In this document: positions 41,374 through 50,390 of the stretch, one piece after another
Layout of the letters: each line of letters begins with the position of its first letter
Position numbering within the stretch: the stretch's first letter is position 1
DNA from: Massilia sp. UMI-21
Lineage (GTDB): Bacteria; Pseudomonadota; Gammaproteobacteria; Burkholderiales; Burkholderiaceae_D
Assembly: GCA_015277795.1 (NCBI GenBank)
Contig: CP063848.1
Location: 1,302,001-1,366,000 of the forward strand
DNA length: 64,000 nucleotides
Direction: 5' to 3'
The notes under the pieces: model-generated
Database searches by the model: none
What the model saw: only the letters and a program-made list of their open reading frames with translations
What the model was told of the DNA's origin: nothing
Made by a program: the position numbers and the translations under genes

Positions 41374-42378
41374 TTACCAGGCCATCTTGTTCCATGTGTT
41401 GTCACCCACCACGCCGTCGGCGCCCAGTCCGTTGGCGCTCTGGAAGTTCTTCACCGCGGTCGCCGTGGCCGGGCCGAAGGCGCCGTCGACCGTAATGCCG
41501 GCGCCGCTCTCGTTGAGCTGGCTCTGCACCGCGCGCACCTTGGCGCCCGAGTCGCCCTGCTGGGTGAGAATGGTCAGCGCCGGCCAGGTGGCGTTGCCGA
41601 CCACGCCATCCGCGCCCAGGCCGTGCGAGGACTGGAAGTTCTTCACCGCGTTCTGGGTCGTGGTGTCGAAGCTGCCGGTGACGCTGAGCGTGTAGCCCCA
41701 TTGCTGCAGCAGGTACTGGATGGTGAGCACGCGTTCACCGGTGTTGCCGTACTGGACCAGCGGCCAGGTGGCGCTGCCGCCGCCGCCGGCGGTGCTGCCG
41801 GCCACCAGCGACTTGTAGCGCGGCCAGTCCCAGCCCGAACCCGGGTCGGTGTGGCTCTGGCTGGCGAAGTTGACGTGGCCCTTGACGTTGTACAGCGAAT
41901 CCGCCGGCACCGCGTTCCAGCCGCCGCTGCCGTCGAAGACTTTCTGCGCCAGGGCGCGCGAAGTCAGGATGTCCTTGGTCAGCGCCGCCGAGGCGTTGTA
42001 CATGGCGGTGGTGTACCAGGCCGAGGGGTTGGCGATGTAGCCCTCGTGCTCGATGCCGATGGTGTAGCCGTTCGAGTTGCCGACGTGCCAGGCCTTGTCG
42101 GCCTCGCGCACCATCTGCGTCACCTGACCATCCGAGGAGCGGATCACGTAGTGGGCGCTGACGCCGGCGCTGCAGTTCTGGAACCAGGAGATCGAGCCCG
42201 CGTACGAGCCTTGCGTGGTATGCACCGTGACATGGCTGACGGCGGCGGTGCGGGCGGAATAGTTGCAGCTGGCGGCCGGGTTCCAGGTGGCCGGCGGGTA
42301 GTCGGTCGAGGCAAGCGCCGGCTGGGCCGACGCGACGAAACACAGGCCTGCGAGTAGGCACCGCATTGTGGTTTTCAT
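41374..42378 (-). CDS. N-acetylmuramoyl-L-alanine amidase with two peptidoglycan-binding domains
   Basis: This 334-residue exported enzyme has a signal peptide (residues 1-23, ending QPALA). The amidase-2 (PGRP-like) zinc domain covers about 25-190, with likely ligands in SHVTVHTTQGS, GIEHEGY and VKGHVNFASQSHTDPG. Two PG-binding-1 repeats follow, each ending VKNFQS...GLGADGVVGNATW or a close variant (about 205-333). The two repeats are nearly identical, a recent duplication. It follows a transglycosylase-like gene by 27 bases. Confidence 0.93.
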   Translation of the reverse strand: MKTTMRCLLAGLCFVASAQPALASTDYPPATWNPAASCNYSARTAAVSHVTVHTTQGSYAGSISWFQNCSAGVSAHYVIRSSDGQVTQMVREADKAWHVGNSNGYTIGIEHEGYIANPSAWYTTAMYNASAALTKDILTSRALAQKVFDGSGGWNAVPADSLYNVKGHVNFASQSHTDPGSGWDWPRYKSLVAGSTAGGGGSATWPLVQYGNTGERVLTIQYLLQQWGYTLSVTGSFDTTTQNAVKNFQSSHGLGADGVVGNATWPALTILTQQGDSGAKVRAVQSQLNESGAGITVDGAFGPATATAVKNFQSANGLGADGVVGDNTWNKMAW

Positions 42379-42405
42379 GAGATTGTCTCCGTATTCTGCG
42401 CGTTT

Positions 42406-43137
42406 TTATTTGTTTGGGGTATCGACGAAATCCGGCGCCGAAATCTTCGGATCGGCGGTGCCGGTCTCGACCGTGATGCGGCGACCGGACAGCTTGCGCA
42501 GCCGCTCCTTGCCGTACACCTTTTCCATCTCGACGTGCTTCTGGTCGATCTCGAACATGCTGCCCCTGCGGCCCTGGCGGATCGCGGTGAGCACCTCATA
42601 GCTGTAGATCTTCGCGATCTCGGGCTGGGGGATGCCGCTGTAGCGCGCCACCGCGGCTTCCCAGTCTTCCAGCGGGAATCCCTTGTTCTTGCGCGCGCCG
42701 TAGTGCGCGAGCAGGGCGGCGGCGGCGCGGATGTTGGTGCGCGTATCCATGGCCGCCTGTTCCGGCGTGGCCCGGATCAGGGCCGCGCCCTCAAGCAGCG
42801 AATGGCCGAAGTGATTGTCGTCGCGCAGGCCCATGATGCCGTAGCTGATCGGCATGCCTTCGTGCGATTCCACTTCGACTTCCGGCTCGCCGTTCTTGCG
42901 GAGCTTGCCCTTGGGGACGTGCGGGTGCCAGCGGGTCTCGGCGTAGGCGATCGACTGCAGCAGCTCGACCGGTACGTTGAACTCATTGGAAGCTTCCCTG
43001 AAATACTGCTTGTACTGTTTGGCCGACACGGTCAGTTCGGCCGGTTTGCCGTCGGCAAATGCCAGCGGTGATGCCGCCGCACCTGCGAGTGCTGCACATA
43101 GCGCGACCAGCAGCCGCGCCTTGACGCTTGGTTTCAT
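42406..43137 (-). CDS. Exported lysozyme-fold/transglycosylase-like protein
   Basis: This 243-residue protein has a signal peptide (about residues 1-29, ending SPLAFA). The region FNVPVELLQSIAYAETRWHPH places a likely catalytic glutamate in the SLT-type lytic transglycosylase context (helix, then S-x-x-ET). SYGIMGLRDD and TNIRAAAALLAHY follow in the order of that fold. ATG 43137 is chosen for the signal peptide, with GGAGACAAGG upstream. It is probably cotranscribed with the amidase, so both may act together on peptidoglycan. Confidence 0.8.
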   Translation of the reverse strand: MKPSVKARLLVALCAALAGAAASPLAFADGKPAELTVSAKQYKQYFREASNEFNVPVELLQSIAYAETRWHPHVPKGKLRKNGEPEVEVESHEGMPISYGIMGLRDDNHFGHSLLEGAALIRATPEQAAMDTRTNIRAAAALLAHYGARKNKGFPLEDWEAAVARYSGIPQPEIAKIYSYEVLTAIRQGRRGSMFEIDQKHVEMEKVYGKERLRKLSGRRITVETGTADPKISAPDFVDTPNK

Positions 43138-43390
43138 CCTTGTCTCCAGTCTTGTTTGAATCATGTGAACAAGCCCGGCCAGGGGGCCGGGAAAGCTGCC
43201 TGGCACGACCAATAAACGATGCGTTTTCCGGGCCTGATGAGTATATGCATACTCCGGAGACGGAAATCGTAAGCCTTTGATTTAGAACAATATTTCTGCA
43301 GAAATTAATCGTGCGCAAGGTGCTGCTGAAAGTCGGTCCATCAACCCGCATTATGGGGCTGTAAGTACGGGTTATCGCTTCATGCAGAAT

Positions 43391-43482
43391 GCATAAAATC
43401 TGCGTAAAACCGGCATAAAAACTGGCATGAAAACCGGCATAAAAATCGGCATAAAAATCGGCAAGAAACCGGCATGAATGCC
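43391..43482 (+). repeat. Degenerate 12-bp tandem repeat, about eight units
   Basis: Units of the form GGCATAAAAAYC follow head to tail: starts at 43391, 43402, 43412, 43424, 43436, 43448, 43460 and 43471. Units at 43436 and 43448 are identical; the outer ones drift by substitutions and one- or two-base deletions. It lies between the divergent transglycosylase gene and argJ. The function is unknown. Confidence 0.8.
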
Positions 43483-43533
43483 GGTGCCTGCCAGGCGCCG
43501 GGCAGGCCTGCTCGCCGCAGTCGCCGCTGGCGG

Positions 43534-43539
43534 TACAAT
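43534..43539 (+). promoter_or_regulatory. Probable -10 element of argJ
   Basis: TACAAT matches the -10 consensus at 5/6 and lies 34 bases before the argJ ATG. No clear -35 is seen. It is placed downstream of the 12-bp repeat array. Confidence 0.4.
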
Positions 43540-43573
43540 ATCGGATTACCTATCTTTTCTTTAAGAGATCGCC

Positions 43574-44812
43574 ATGGCCGTCAATTCCCCCCTGCCCGTC
43601 GCAGCCGACCTGAAACCCGTCAACGGCATCGAGATCGGCTACGCCGAAGCCGGCATCAAGAAGCCCAACCGCAAGGACCTGCTGGTGATGAAGCTGGCCG
43701 AAGCTGCGACCGTGGCCGGTGTCTTCACCAGGAACCGCTTCTGCGCCGCGCCGGTCCAGGTGAGCAAGGCCAACCTGGCGGCCGTGAAGGCTGGCGGCAA
43801 GCCGATCCGCGCGCTGGTGGTCAACACCGGCAACGCCAACGCCGGCACCGGCGAGCCGGGCCTGGCCGATGCGCAGGCCACCTGTGCGGAAGTGGCCAAG
43901 CTGCTGGGCATCGACGCCCAGCAGGTGCTGCCGTTCTCCACCGGCGTGATCCTCGAGCCGCTGCCGATCCAGAAGATCGTCGCCGGCCTGCCGGCCGCGG
44001 TAAGCAACCTGAAGGCCGACAACTGGTTCAACGCCGCCGAGGCGATCATGACCACCGATACCCAGCCGAAGGCAGCCTCGCGCACCGTGACCATCGGCGA
44101 GCACACGGTGACCATGACCGGCATCAGCAAGGGCGCTGGCATGATCAAGCCGAACATGGCGACCATGCTGGGCTACCTGGCCATCGATGCGCGCGTGGCG
44201 CAGCCGGTGCTCGACGAACTGGTGAAGTACGCGGCCGACCATTCGTTCAACAGCATCACGATCGATGGCGACACCTCGACCAACGATTCCTTCATCATCG
44301 TGGCCACCGGCGCCGGCAGCCTGCGCGTGGACGCCGCCTCCGGCGTCGAATACGAAGCACTCAAGGCGGCCGTGACCGACATCTCGCGCAACCTGGCGCA
44401 GCAGATCATCCGCGACGGCGAAGGCGCGACCAAGTTCATGACCATCACGGTGGAGCAGGGCGTCGATGTCGAGGAGTGCCGCAAGATCGCCTACGCGATC
44501 GCGCACTCGCCGCTGGTCAAGACCGCCTTCTTCGCCTCGGACCCGAACCTGGGCCGCATCCTGGCCGCGGTCGGCTACGCCGGCGTGGACGACCTCGACA
44601 CCACCAAACTCGACCTCTACCTGGACGACGTCTGGGTGGCCAAGAGCGGCGGCCGCCATCCGGACTACAAGGAAGAAGACGGCCAGCGCGTGATGAAGCA
44701 AAGCGAGATCACCGTGCGCGTCACCCTGGGCCGTGGCGAGGCCACCGCCACCGTCTGGACCTGCGACCTGTCGCACGACTACGTGTCGATCAACGCCGAC
44801 TACCGTTCCTGA
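43574..44812 (+). CDS. argJ: Bifunctional ornithine acetyltransferase / N-acetylglutamate synthase ArgJ
   Basis: This 412-residue enzyme transfers the acetyl group from N-acetylornithine to glutamate in cyclic arginine synthesis and, in bifunctional forms, makes N-acetylglutamate. The self-cleavage site is visible in [10 protein letters not shown], giving Thr197 as the new N-terminal nucleophile of the beta chain. The motifs [11 protein letters not shown] and TTDTQPK are conserved. ATG 43574 starts the family-like N-terminus. It heads a short plus-strand unit with the DUF815 ATPase and a Nudix gene. Confidence 0.96.
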   Translation: MAVNSPLPVAADLKPVNGIEIGYAEAGIKKPNRKDLLVMKLAEAATVAGVFTRNRFCAAPVQVSKANLAAVKAGGKPIRALVVNTGNANAGTGEPGLADAQATCAEVAKLLGIDAQQVLPFSTGVILEPLPIQKIVAGLPAAVSNLKADNWFNAAEAIMTTDTQPKAASRTVTIGEHTVTMTGISKGAGMIKPNMATMLGYLAIDARVAQPVLDELVKYAADHSFNSITIDGDTSTNDSFIIVATGAGSLRVDAASGVEYEALKAAVTDISRNLAQQIIRDGEGATKFMTITVEQGVDVEECRKIAYAIAHSPLVKTAFFASDPNLGRILAAVGYAGVDDLDTTKLDLYLDDVWVAKSGGRHPDYKEEDGQRVMKQSEITVRVTLGRGEATATVWTCDLSHDYVSINADYRS

Positions 44813-44828
44813 TGGCGCGTCACGGTCG

Positions 44829-45716
44829 ATGACGCCCCTGGAACAGTTCCTGCACCGCGCCGAAGCCCTGCTGGCGCGGGTGGAGGCGGTGCTGCCGCCC
44901 GCCGTGCCGCGCGAGCCGGACTGGAAGCGCAGCTTTGCCTTCCGCTGGCGCACGCGGCCCAACGGCGCAGGGAAGTACCTGGCGCCGGTGCTGCATGCCT
45001 CGGGCATCCGGCTCGAGGACCTGCAGCACGTCGATCTTCAAAAGCGCCAGATCGAGCGCAACACCCGCCAGTTCGTGCAGCGCCGTCCGGCCAACAACGT
45101 GCTGCTGACCGGGGCGCGCGGCACCGGCAAGTCGTCGCTGATCAAGGCCTGCCTGAACGGCTTCGCAAGCGAAGGCCTGCGCCTGATCGAAGTGGACAAG
45201 GCCGACCTGGCCGACCTGCCCGACATCGTCGACCTGGTGGCGGGAAGGCCGGAGCGCTTCGTGATCTTCTGCGACGACCTCTCGTTCGAGGAAGGCGAGC
45301 GCGGCTACAAGGCGCTCAAGGTGGCGCTGGACGGCAGCATCGCGGCGCAATCGGACAATGTGCTGATCTACGCGACCTCGAACCGGCGCCACCTGCTGCC
45401 CGAAAAAATGTCGGACAACGCCGGCTACACGCATGGCGAGGATGGCGACCTGCATCCGGGCGAGACGGTCGAAGAGAAGATCTCGCTGTCGGAGCGCTTC
45501 GGCCTGTGGCTGTCCTTCTATCCGTTCAGGCAGGACGACTACCTCGGCATCGTGGCGCACTGGCTGGCCAGCTTCGGCTGCACCCGGCAGCAGATCGACG
45601 CGGCGCGCCAGGAAGCCCTGCAATGGGCCTTGCAGCGCGGCTCGCGCTCGGGCCGGGTGGCATGGCAATTTGCCAAAGACTACGCCGGCAGGCTCCCTGA
45701 AAGTGAAGACGCATGA
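44829..45716 (+). CDS. DUF815-family P-loop ATPase
   Basis: This 295-residue AAA-type ATPase is of unknown substrate. Walker A is GARGTGKSS near residue 97, Walker B is FVIFCDDLSF near residue 145, and a sensor-like IYATSNRRHLLPE follows near 179. DUF815 proteins are widespread in betaproteobacteria and usually lie beside argJ and a Nudix hydrolase, as here. ATG 44829 is used; the frame is open 32 codons further up inside argJ. It overlaps the Nudix start by 4 bases. Confidence 0.9.
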   Translation: MTPLEQFLHRAEALLARVEAVLPPAVPREPDWKRSFAFRWRTRPNGAGKYLAPVLHASGIRLEDLQHVDLQKRQIERNTRQFVQRRPANNVLLTGARGTGKSSLIKACLNGFASEGLRLIEVDKADLADLPDIVDLVAGRPERFVIFCDDLSFEEGERGYKALKVALDGSIAAQSDNVLIYATSNRRHLLPEKMSDNAGYTHGEDGDLHPGETVEEKISLSERFGLWLSFYPFRQDDYLGIVAHWLASFGCTRQQIDAARQEALQWALQRGSRSGRVAWQFAKDYAGRLPESEDA

Positions 45717-46150
45717 CTGAAACAGCTGTAACAACAGCTTCGGCAAAACCGATCGACGTCGCGGTCGGCATCCTGATGCGCCCCAACGGCGACGTGCTGC
45801 TGGGCCAGCGCCCGGACGGCAAGCCGTATGCCGGCTATTGGGAATTCCCGGGCGGGAAGGTCGAGCCGGGCGAGGACATCTTCCACGCGCTGCAGCGCGA
45901 GTTCGTCGAAGAGCTGGGAATACAGGTCCTCGGCGGCGAGGCCTGGTGCTGCGTCGAGCACGTGTACGAGCATGCGCACGTGCGCCTGTACTTCTACATT
46001 TGCCGCGCGTGGACGGGTGAGCCGCAAAGCCTGGAAGGGCAGGCCTTTGCGTGGCAGGGCGGGTACAGCGTCAGCCCGCTGTTGCCGGCGACGATACCCT
46101 TGCTGGAGTGGCTCGACCAGGTGCGGTTCGCCGGATCGCAGGCTGCTTGA
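45713..46150 (+). CDS. Nudix hydrolase, MutT-like
   Basis: This 145-residue pyrophosphohydrolase probably cleans the nucleotide pool (8-oxo-dGTP) or hydrolyses a related nucleoside diphosphate. The complete Nudix box GX5EX7REUXEEXGU starts at GGKVEPGEDI near residue 46 and runs to REFVEELGI. The start overlaps the DUF815 ATPase stop (ATGA), suggesting coupled expression. A REP-like hairpin follows the stop. Confidence 0.92.
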   Translation: MTETAVTTASAKPIDVAVGILMRPNGDVLLGQRPDGKPYAGYWEFPGGKVEPGEDIFHALQREFVEELGIQVLGGEAWCCVEHVYEHAHVRLYFYICRAWTGEPQSLEGQAFAWQGGYSVSPLLPATIPLLEWLDQVRFAGSQAA

Positions 46151-46181
46151 ACGCGCGGTCGGCAAGGCCGACCACCCTACG
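46150..46181. repeat. REP-like palindromic repeat, copy 2
   Basis: AACGCGC is followed by the hairpin GGTCGGC-AAG-GCCGACC and ACCCTACG. It shares both flanks and the hairpin plan with 17633-17665. It lies between the convergent Nudix and yacG genes. Confidence 0.6.
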
Positions 46182-46211
46182 AAGGCGAACCGGCCGCCAG
46201 CGCGCGCATCC

Positions 46212-46394
46212 TCAATCGTCGCCCGGCTTGTCGTCCTGCGGGTCGTTCGGCGCGGCGCCGGGAATCGTGTATTTCTCTTCGGCCCAGGCGCCCAGGTCGA
46301 TCTGCTTGCAGCGCTCGGAGCAGAACGGGCGAAACTTGTTCGCCGGGGTCCATTCGACCTTCTTGCCGCAGGTCGGGCAGGCTACAACAGTCAT
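46212..46394 (-). CDS. yacG: DNA gyrase inhibitor YacG
   Basis: This 60-residue zinc-finger protein has C6-x2-C9 and C25-x3-C29 as ligands. YacG of E. coli binds GyrB and inhibits DNA gyrase. The motif [20 protein letters not shown] is strongly conserved. It is the last gene of the pilD-coaE-zapD-yacG run, 18 bases after zapD. Confidence 0.95.
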   Translation of the reverse strand: MTVVACPTCGKKVEWTPANKFRPFCSERCKQIDLGAWAEEKYTIPGAAPNDPQDDKPGDD

Positions 46395-46412
46395 TTCAAT
46401 ACCAATCAGAAA

Positions 46413-47168
46413 TCAGAAGTTACAGAGGGTCAGGTCGAAGGGCACGTCTTCTTCCAGGGCCTTCGGCTTGCAGTCGCCGTCCTGGGTGGTGAAGCGCACC
46501 CACAGCATATACTTGTTGGCCGAGATTTCGGGGATCGCACCCAGGGTCTCGTCGATCGACAGGCGCAGCATCTGGTACACCTTCCCCTGCAGCATCTGCT
46601 GGTAGCTGCCCCCCAGGGCGATCATCTTGGAAGGTCCGCCGGAGTCGCGCAGCAGGCGTAGCACCAGGGCCAGGGCCTCGAACAGCGGGGCCAAGGGGGC
46701 GAACCAGCCCATGATGTCGGCCTGGCGCTGCCCGGCCGGGCGATGCTGCCAGGCGTAATACGAGGGCAGGTCGAACTCGCAGGCGCCGCCCGGGATGATG
46801 GTGCGGCCGCGGATGCTCATCAGCCACTCGTTGTCGCGCACGTTCTGGCCGGTCTTGCCTTGCGACGCCACCAGGGCGCCGCTCACGCTGTCCAGTTCGG
46901 CCAGCACGGCGTCGAGTGCATCGACGGCGACGTTGGGATTGCTGCGGTAGGTCAGCAGGCTCTGCTTCTGCCGCTCGAGTTCCTGCAGCAGGTCGGACTT
47001 GAGGTCGGCCCGGCCCGCGACTTCCAGCATGTCGAAGATCGTGGCGAGCGCCACGTGGTGCTGCATCGGATGCTCTTGATGCACAAAGAACTTGAACTTG
47101 TCGTACAGGTCTTCCAGCCGCAACAACGTGCGAATCCGCTCGTTGAAAGGATATTCGTAGACGATCAA
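46413..47168 (-). CDS. zapD: Cell division protein ZapD
   Basis: This 251-residue cytoplasmic protein bundles FtsZ filaments through the FtsZ C-terminal peptide, which is intact in this window's ftsZ. The N-terminal all-helical part ([42 protein letters not shown]) and the C-terminal beta domain ([13 protein letters not shown]) fit the family. The ATG is preceded by an AGAGGAA-type site on the minus strand. Confidence 0.95.
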   Translation of the reverse strand: MIVYEYPFNERIRTLLRLEDLYDKFKFFVHQEHPMQHHVALATIFDMLEVAGRADLKSDLLQELERQKQSLLTYRSNPNVAVDALDAVLAELDSVSGALVASQGKTGQNVRDNEWLMSIRGRTIIPGGACEFDLPSYYAWQHRPAGQRQADIMGWFAPLAPLFEALALVLRLLRDSGGPSKMIALGGSYQQMLQGKVYQMLRLSIDETLGAIPEISANKYMLWVRFTTQDGDCKPKALEEDVPFDLTLCNF

Positions 47169-47259
47169 AATGACATTCCTCTGAATGTAGGCTGGCGGGC
47201 AACCCCATGATTCTGAACCATGCTGCGCAAAATTACAAATCCCACATTGACTTAGCTCA

Positions 47260-47901
47260 CTAACTTTGGATTAGTTTGCTTTGAGATAAATACATTGCGT
47301 GCAATCTCTCCACCTGTGGACGCAATGCATCGAGCCCATCGTCGTTGAGGATGATATCGTCGGCCGCCGCCCGGCGCTGTTCGCGCGTGACCTGGGCCGC
47401 CATGATGGCGCGCACCTGGGCTTCTGCCAATCCGTTCCTGGCCATCACGCGCGCAATCTGCACGTCTTCCGGGCAGTCGATCGCCAGCACGCGGGTGACG
47501 CGATCGCGCCAGCTGCCGGACTCGATCAGGAGGGGCACGACGAAGATCACGTAGTCGCCGCTGGCAATGCTTGCCGCGGCGGCGGTGGCGTCGCGGATGC
47601 GCGGATGCAGGATCGCTTCCAGCCGCGCGCGCGCCGTGTCGTCGCTGAACACGAGCGCGCGCATCCTGGCCCGGTCGAGTGCGCCTTCCGGCGTGGCGAA
47701 GTCGGCGCCGAATTCGGCCAGCAGGGCCGGCATCGCCGCGCCGTGCGGGGCGGTGAGCGCGTGGGCGATCTGGTCGGTGTCGATCACCGAGGCGCCGAGG
47801 GCGGCGAACAGGTCGGCCACGGTCGTCTTGCCGCAGCCGATGCCGCCGGTGAGACCGACGGAGAAGGCGAGGGGATGCGGCGCGTCCATCGGGCTGCTCA
47901 C
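47260..47901 (-). CDS. coaE: Dephospho-CoA kinase CoaE
   Basis: This 213-residue P-loop kinase performs the last step of coenzyme A synthesis. Walker A is [14 protein letters not shown] near residue 16, followed by the acceptor-side motif [11 protein letters not shown] near residue 35 and the lid region around [21 protein letters not shown]. The start may be GTG 47901, touching the pilD stop, or ATG 47889 four codons later. It sits in the conserved pilD-coaE-zapD-yacG order. Confidence 0.95.
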   Translation of the reverse strand: MSSPMDAPHPLAFSVGLTGGIGCGKTTVADLFAALGASVIDTDQIAHALTAPHGAAMPALLAEFGADFATPEGALDRARMRALVFSDDTARARLEAILHPRIRDATAAAASIASGDYVIFVVPLLIESGSWRDRVTRVLAIDCPEDVQIARVMARNGLAEAQVRAIMAAQVTREQRRAAADDIILNDDGLDALRPQVERLHAMYLSQSKLIQS

Positions 47902-48774
47902 CTAGCCGGCCACGACGGCTTGCAGCCCGGCGCTGATGCTGCTGCCGTAGAGCAGGGCGATCAGGCCGGCCGCGGCCAGGTAGGGGCCGAACGGAATCGG
48001 CTTGTCGCGGCCGCGCTTGGCGAACACGATCAGGCTGATGCCCACCACCGCGCCTACCACCGAGGACAGCAGGATGATGGTCGGCAGCATTTGCCAGCCG
48101 AGCCAGGCGCCGAGGGCCGCCAGCAGCTTGAAGTCGCCGTAGCCCATGCCTTCCTTGCCGGTGACCAGCTTGAACAGCCAGTACACCGCCCACAGCACCA
48201 GGTAGCCGGCGGCGGCGCCGACCACGGCGTCCTGCAACGGAACGAAGGTCCCTTGCAGGTTCACCAGCAGGCCGGCCCACAGCAGCGGATAGGTCAGGTC
48301 GTCCGGCAGCAGCTGGGTGTCGATGTCGATGAAGGTCATCGCCACCAGCAGGAACAGGAACAGCAGCGTCGCCAGGCCGGCCAGGCCGCTGCCGAAGGTC
48401 CACACCAGCACGCCCGCCAGCAGGCCGGTGAGCAGCTCGACGGCCGGGTAGCGCGGCGAGATCGGGGCCTGGCACTTGCGGCACTTGCCGCGCAAGGCGA
48501 GCCAGCTGATCACCGGGATGTTTTCCAGCGCCGTGATCCCGTGGCCGCAATGCGGGCAGCTCGATCTCGGCACCATCAGGTTGTAGCGGTCGGTGTGCGG
48601 CGGCTCCTTGCCGCTTTCCTGGGCCACGTAGTTATCGGATTCGCGCTGCATCATCTTCGGAATCCGGTGGATGACCACGTTCAGGAAACTGCCGACGAGC
48701 AGCCCGAACAGGGCAGCCACCAGGGTGGCGCTGAGTGTGGCCGGCGGGGCGAACAGAAAAGATTCCGGGGGCAT
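47902..48774 (-). CDS. pilD: Prepilin peptidase / N-methyltransferase PilD
   Basis: This 290-residue inner-membrane aspartyl protease removes leader peptides from type IV prepilins and pseudopilins and methylates the new N-terminus. Two CXXC pairs lie in the cytoplasmic loop (SSCPHCGHG and GKCRKCQAP). Catalytic aspartates are in TFIDIDTQLLPDDLT and the GxGD motif MGYGDFKLL. About seven hydrophobic segments are seen. pilB and pilC, normally directly upstream, lie about 10 kb away. Confidence 0.96.
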   Translation of the reverse strand: MPPESFLFAPPATLSATLVAALFGLLVGSFLNVVIHRIPKMMQRESDNYVAQESGKEPPHTDRYNLMVPRSSCPHCGHGITALENIPVISWLALRGKCRKCQAPISPRYPAVELLTGLLAGVLVWTFGSGLAGLATLLFLFLLVAMTFIDIDTQLLPDDLTYPLLWAGLLVNLQGTFVPLQDAVVGAAAGYLVLWAVYWLFKLVTGKEGMGYGDFKLLAALGAWLGWQMLPTIILLSSVVGAVVGISLIVFAKRGRDKPIPFGPYLAAAGLIALLYGSSISAGLQAVVAG

Positions 48775-49007
48775 GGCGGCAGGGTCCGATCAGAAGGCAG
48801 AGGGAGAGGCGGAAGTAGGCGATTCAGGGCAAAAAGATTCTCTATATCAACCTATTGTAGAGCTTTCCCGCGATTTGGCGAAGCTTCCGTCGACAGGCCA
48901 TTGTCCGGGCGCTCTGGCGCACGATTGTGGGGGATCATGCCCCGGCTGTGGCGCGCGGCTAGGCTGACCCTGGAGAAGCCTTGTTCCGCTACTGCCGGAG
49001 ACCTGCA

Positions 49008-50390
49008 ATGCCGCACCCGACACTGACTTTCCTGAATCACGCCTGCTTCATGGTGCGTACCGATGGCGCGCTGCTGGTATCCGATCCCTGGCTCGAGGGG
49101 GCAGTGCTGGACGGCGCCTGGAGCCTGCTCGACGGTTCGACCAGCAACGCAGCCCTGCTCGAGACGCTCAACGCGGCCGGCGTGCCGGTCTATATCTGGT
49201 GCTCGCGCGCCCAGCCCGACCATTTCTCGCTGGCCTTCCTGCGCCGCTTCCGCAGCGAATTCCGCGGCATCGCCACCTTTCTCTACCGGCCGGGGCGCGA
49301 CATGCGCATCCTCGATGAGCTGCGGCGCCAGCGGCTGCCGGTGGCCCCGTGCCCGGACGGCGTCACGGTGGCGCTGGCGGGCGACCTGCGCCTGACCGCG
49401 CTGGCCAACGGCGACGGCGACACCGCCTGCCTGATCGGCTGCGGCGGACGCAGCATCCTCAACCTGGGCGACCGCGCCCTGCCCACCGCGGCCGCCTGCC
49501 ATGCCGCGGCGCCGCGCATCGGCAAGGCGGCTTCGCGCATCGACCTGCTGCTCACCGGCTTCGGCAGCATGGGCTGGTGCGGCAACCCGGAGCAGTTTGC
49601 GCTGCGCGAAGCCGCCTCCAGGGCGGCGGTGGAGCGCCTGGCGGCGCAGGTCGAGCGCTTCCGGCCGAAGCTGGTGCTGCCGCTGGCCTCGTTTGCGCGC
49701 TTTGCGCGGGCCGACAATGTGTGGCTCAACGGCGGCAGGCTGGCGCCGGCCGAGCTGCTGGAGCTGTCGCGGCTCGACAAGCTGCGCGGCGTGCTGCGCT
49801 TCCTGGCGCCCGGCACCTGCATCGACCTGCAGCGCGATACGCCCGCTAGCCTGGCGCCCGCGCACGAGCGGGCACTGGCGTACTGGACCGAACGCTGGCG
49901 CGAGCGCCCGCCACCGCTGCCGCGCCCGCCGCAAGCCTCGCTGGGCGAACTGAAGGCGGCATTTTCCCGCTACCGCGAGCGGGTCACCACAGGCATGCAC
50001 GTGTTGCCCGCGCTGCTTGAGCGGCTGCGCCTGCTCAAGCCCTTGCTGCTGCACCTGCCCGACCTGCGTCAGACCGTAGAACTGTCCTACCGGAATGGAT
50101 TCCGCCTGCGGCCGCGCGCCAATGGCGAACTGCCCGCGGCGCATGTGGCCATGTTTTCCGGAACGGCGCTGCAGTTGCTGCGCGCCGAAGACGGCTTCGA
50201 TACCGTCTATGCCGGCGGCTGCTTCTGGACGCTGCGGCGCAGCGGCCTGTCGACCTTCGGCCGCTTCTTCCTGCCGCAGCGGATGGGGCGGCGCGGCGCC
50301 GACCGGCGCCGGCCCCTCAGGATGGGCGGCTACCTGTGGCGGGCCCTGGTGGGACGGATGGCGCGCCAGTTGCAGGCGGCGCTGCGCTAG
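49008..50390 (+). CDS. Metallo-beta-lactamase-fold protein with degenerate metal site
   Basis: This is a 460-residue protein. The N-terminal part (LTFLNHACFMVRTDGALLVSDPWL) matches the UlaG/NAPE-PLD-like branch of the fold. The usual HxHxDH metal motif, which in relatives reads like SHEHPDHF, is here SRAQPDHFS, so two histidines are missing. The C-terminal half is basic and arginine-rich with no recognised domain. ATG 49008 has GGAG seven bases upstream. Its stop overlaps that of mrpG as a shared CTAG. The substrate and activity are unknown. Confidence 0.75.
   Translation: MPHPTLTFLNHACFMVRTDGALLVSDPWLEGAVLDGAWSLLDGSTSNAALLETLNAAGVPVYIWCSRAQPDHFSLAFLRRFRSEFRGIATFLYRPGRDMRILDELRRQRLPVAPCPDGVTVALAGDLRLTALANGDGDTACLIGCGGRSILNLGDRALPTAAACHAAAPRIGKAASRIDLLLTGFGSMGWCGNPEQFALREAASRAAVERLAAQVERFRPKLVLPLASFARFARADNVWLNGGRLAPAELLELSRLDKLRGVLRFLAPGTCIDLQRDTPASLAPAHERALAYWTERWRERPPPLPRPPQASLGELKAAFSRYRERVTTGMHVLPALLERLRLLKPLLLHLPDLRQTVELSYRNGFRLRPRANGELPAAHVAMFSGTALQLLRAEDGFDTVYAGGCFWTLRRSGLSTFGRFFLPQRMGRRGADRRRPLRMGGYLWRALVGRMARQLQAALR

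Larger units (their letters stand above)
43138..43573. other. Intergenic region upstream of argJ
   Basis: This stretch of about 436 bp has no convincing gene. It contains a dyad GAGTAT-ATGC-ATACTC (43239-43254), perhaps an operator of the divergent transglycosylase gene, the 12-bp tandem repeats annotated separately, and a TACAAT -10-like box (43534-43539) 34 bases before argJ. Confidence 0.5.

Noticed and set aside
43427..43480. Short frame encoding repeated GIKI units in the 12-bp array
   Set aside because: It is a trivial result of a 12-bp repeat; no ribosome-binding site supports it. Kept only as a note in the repeat finding.
43391..43482. Possible CRISPR array
   Set aside because: Units are 12 bp, contiguous and without spacers; no cas gene is in the window.
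46157..46173. Hairpin after the Nudix gene as a terminator
   Set aside because: There is no T-run on either strand, and it belongs to a repeat found elsewhere in the window.
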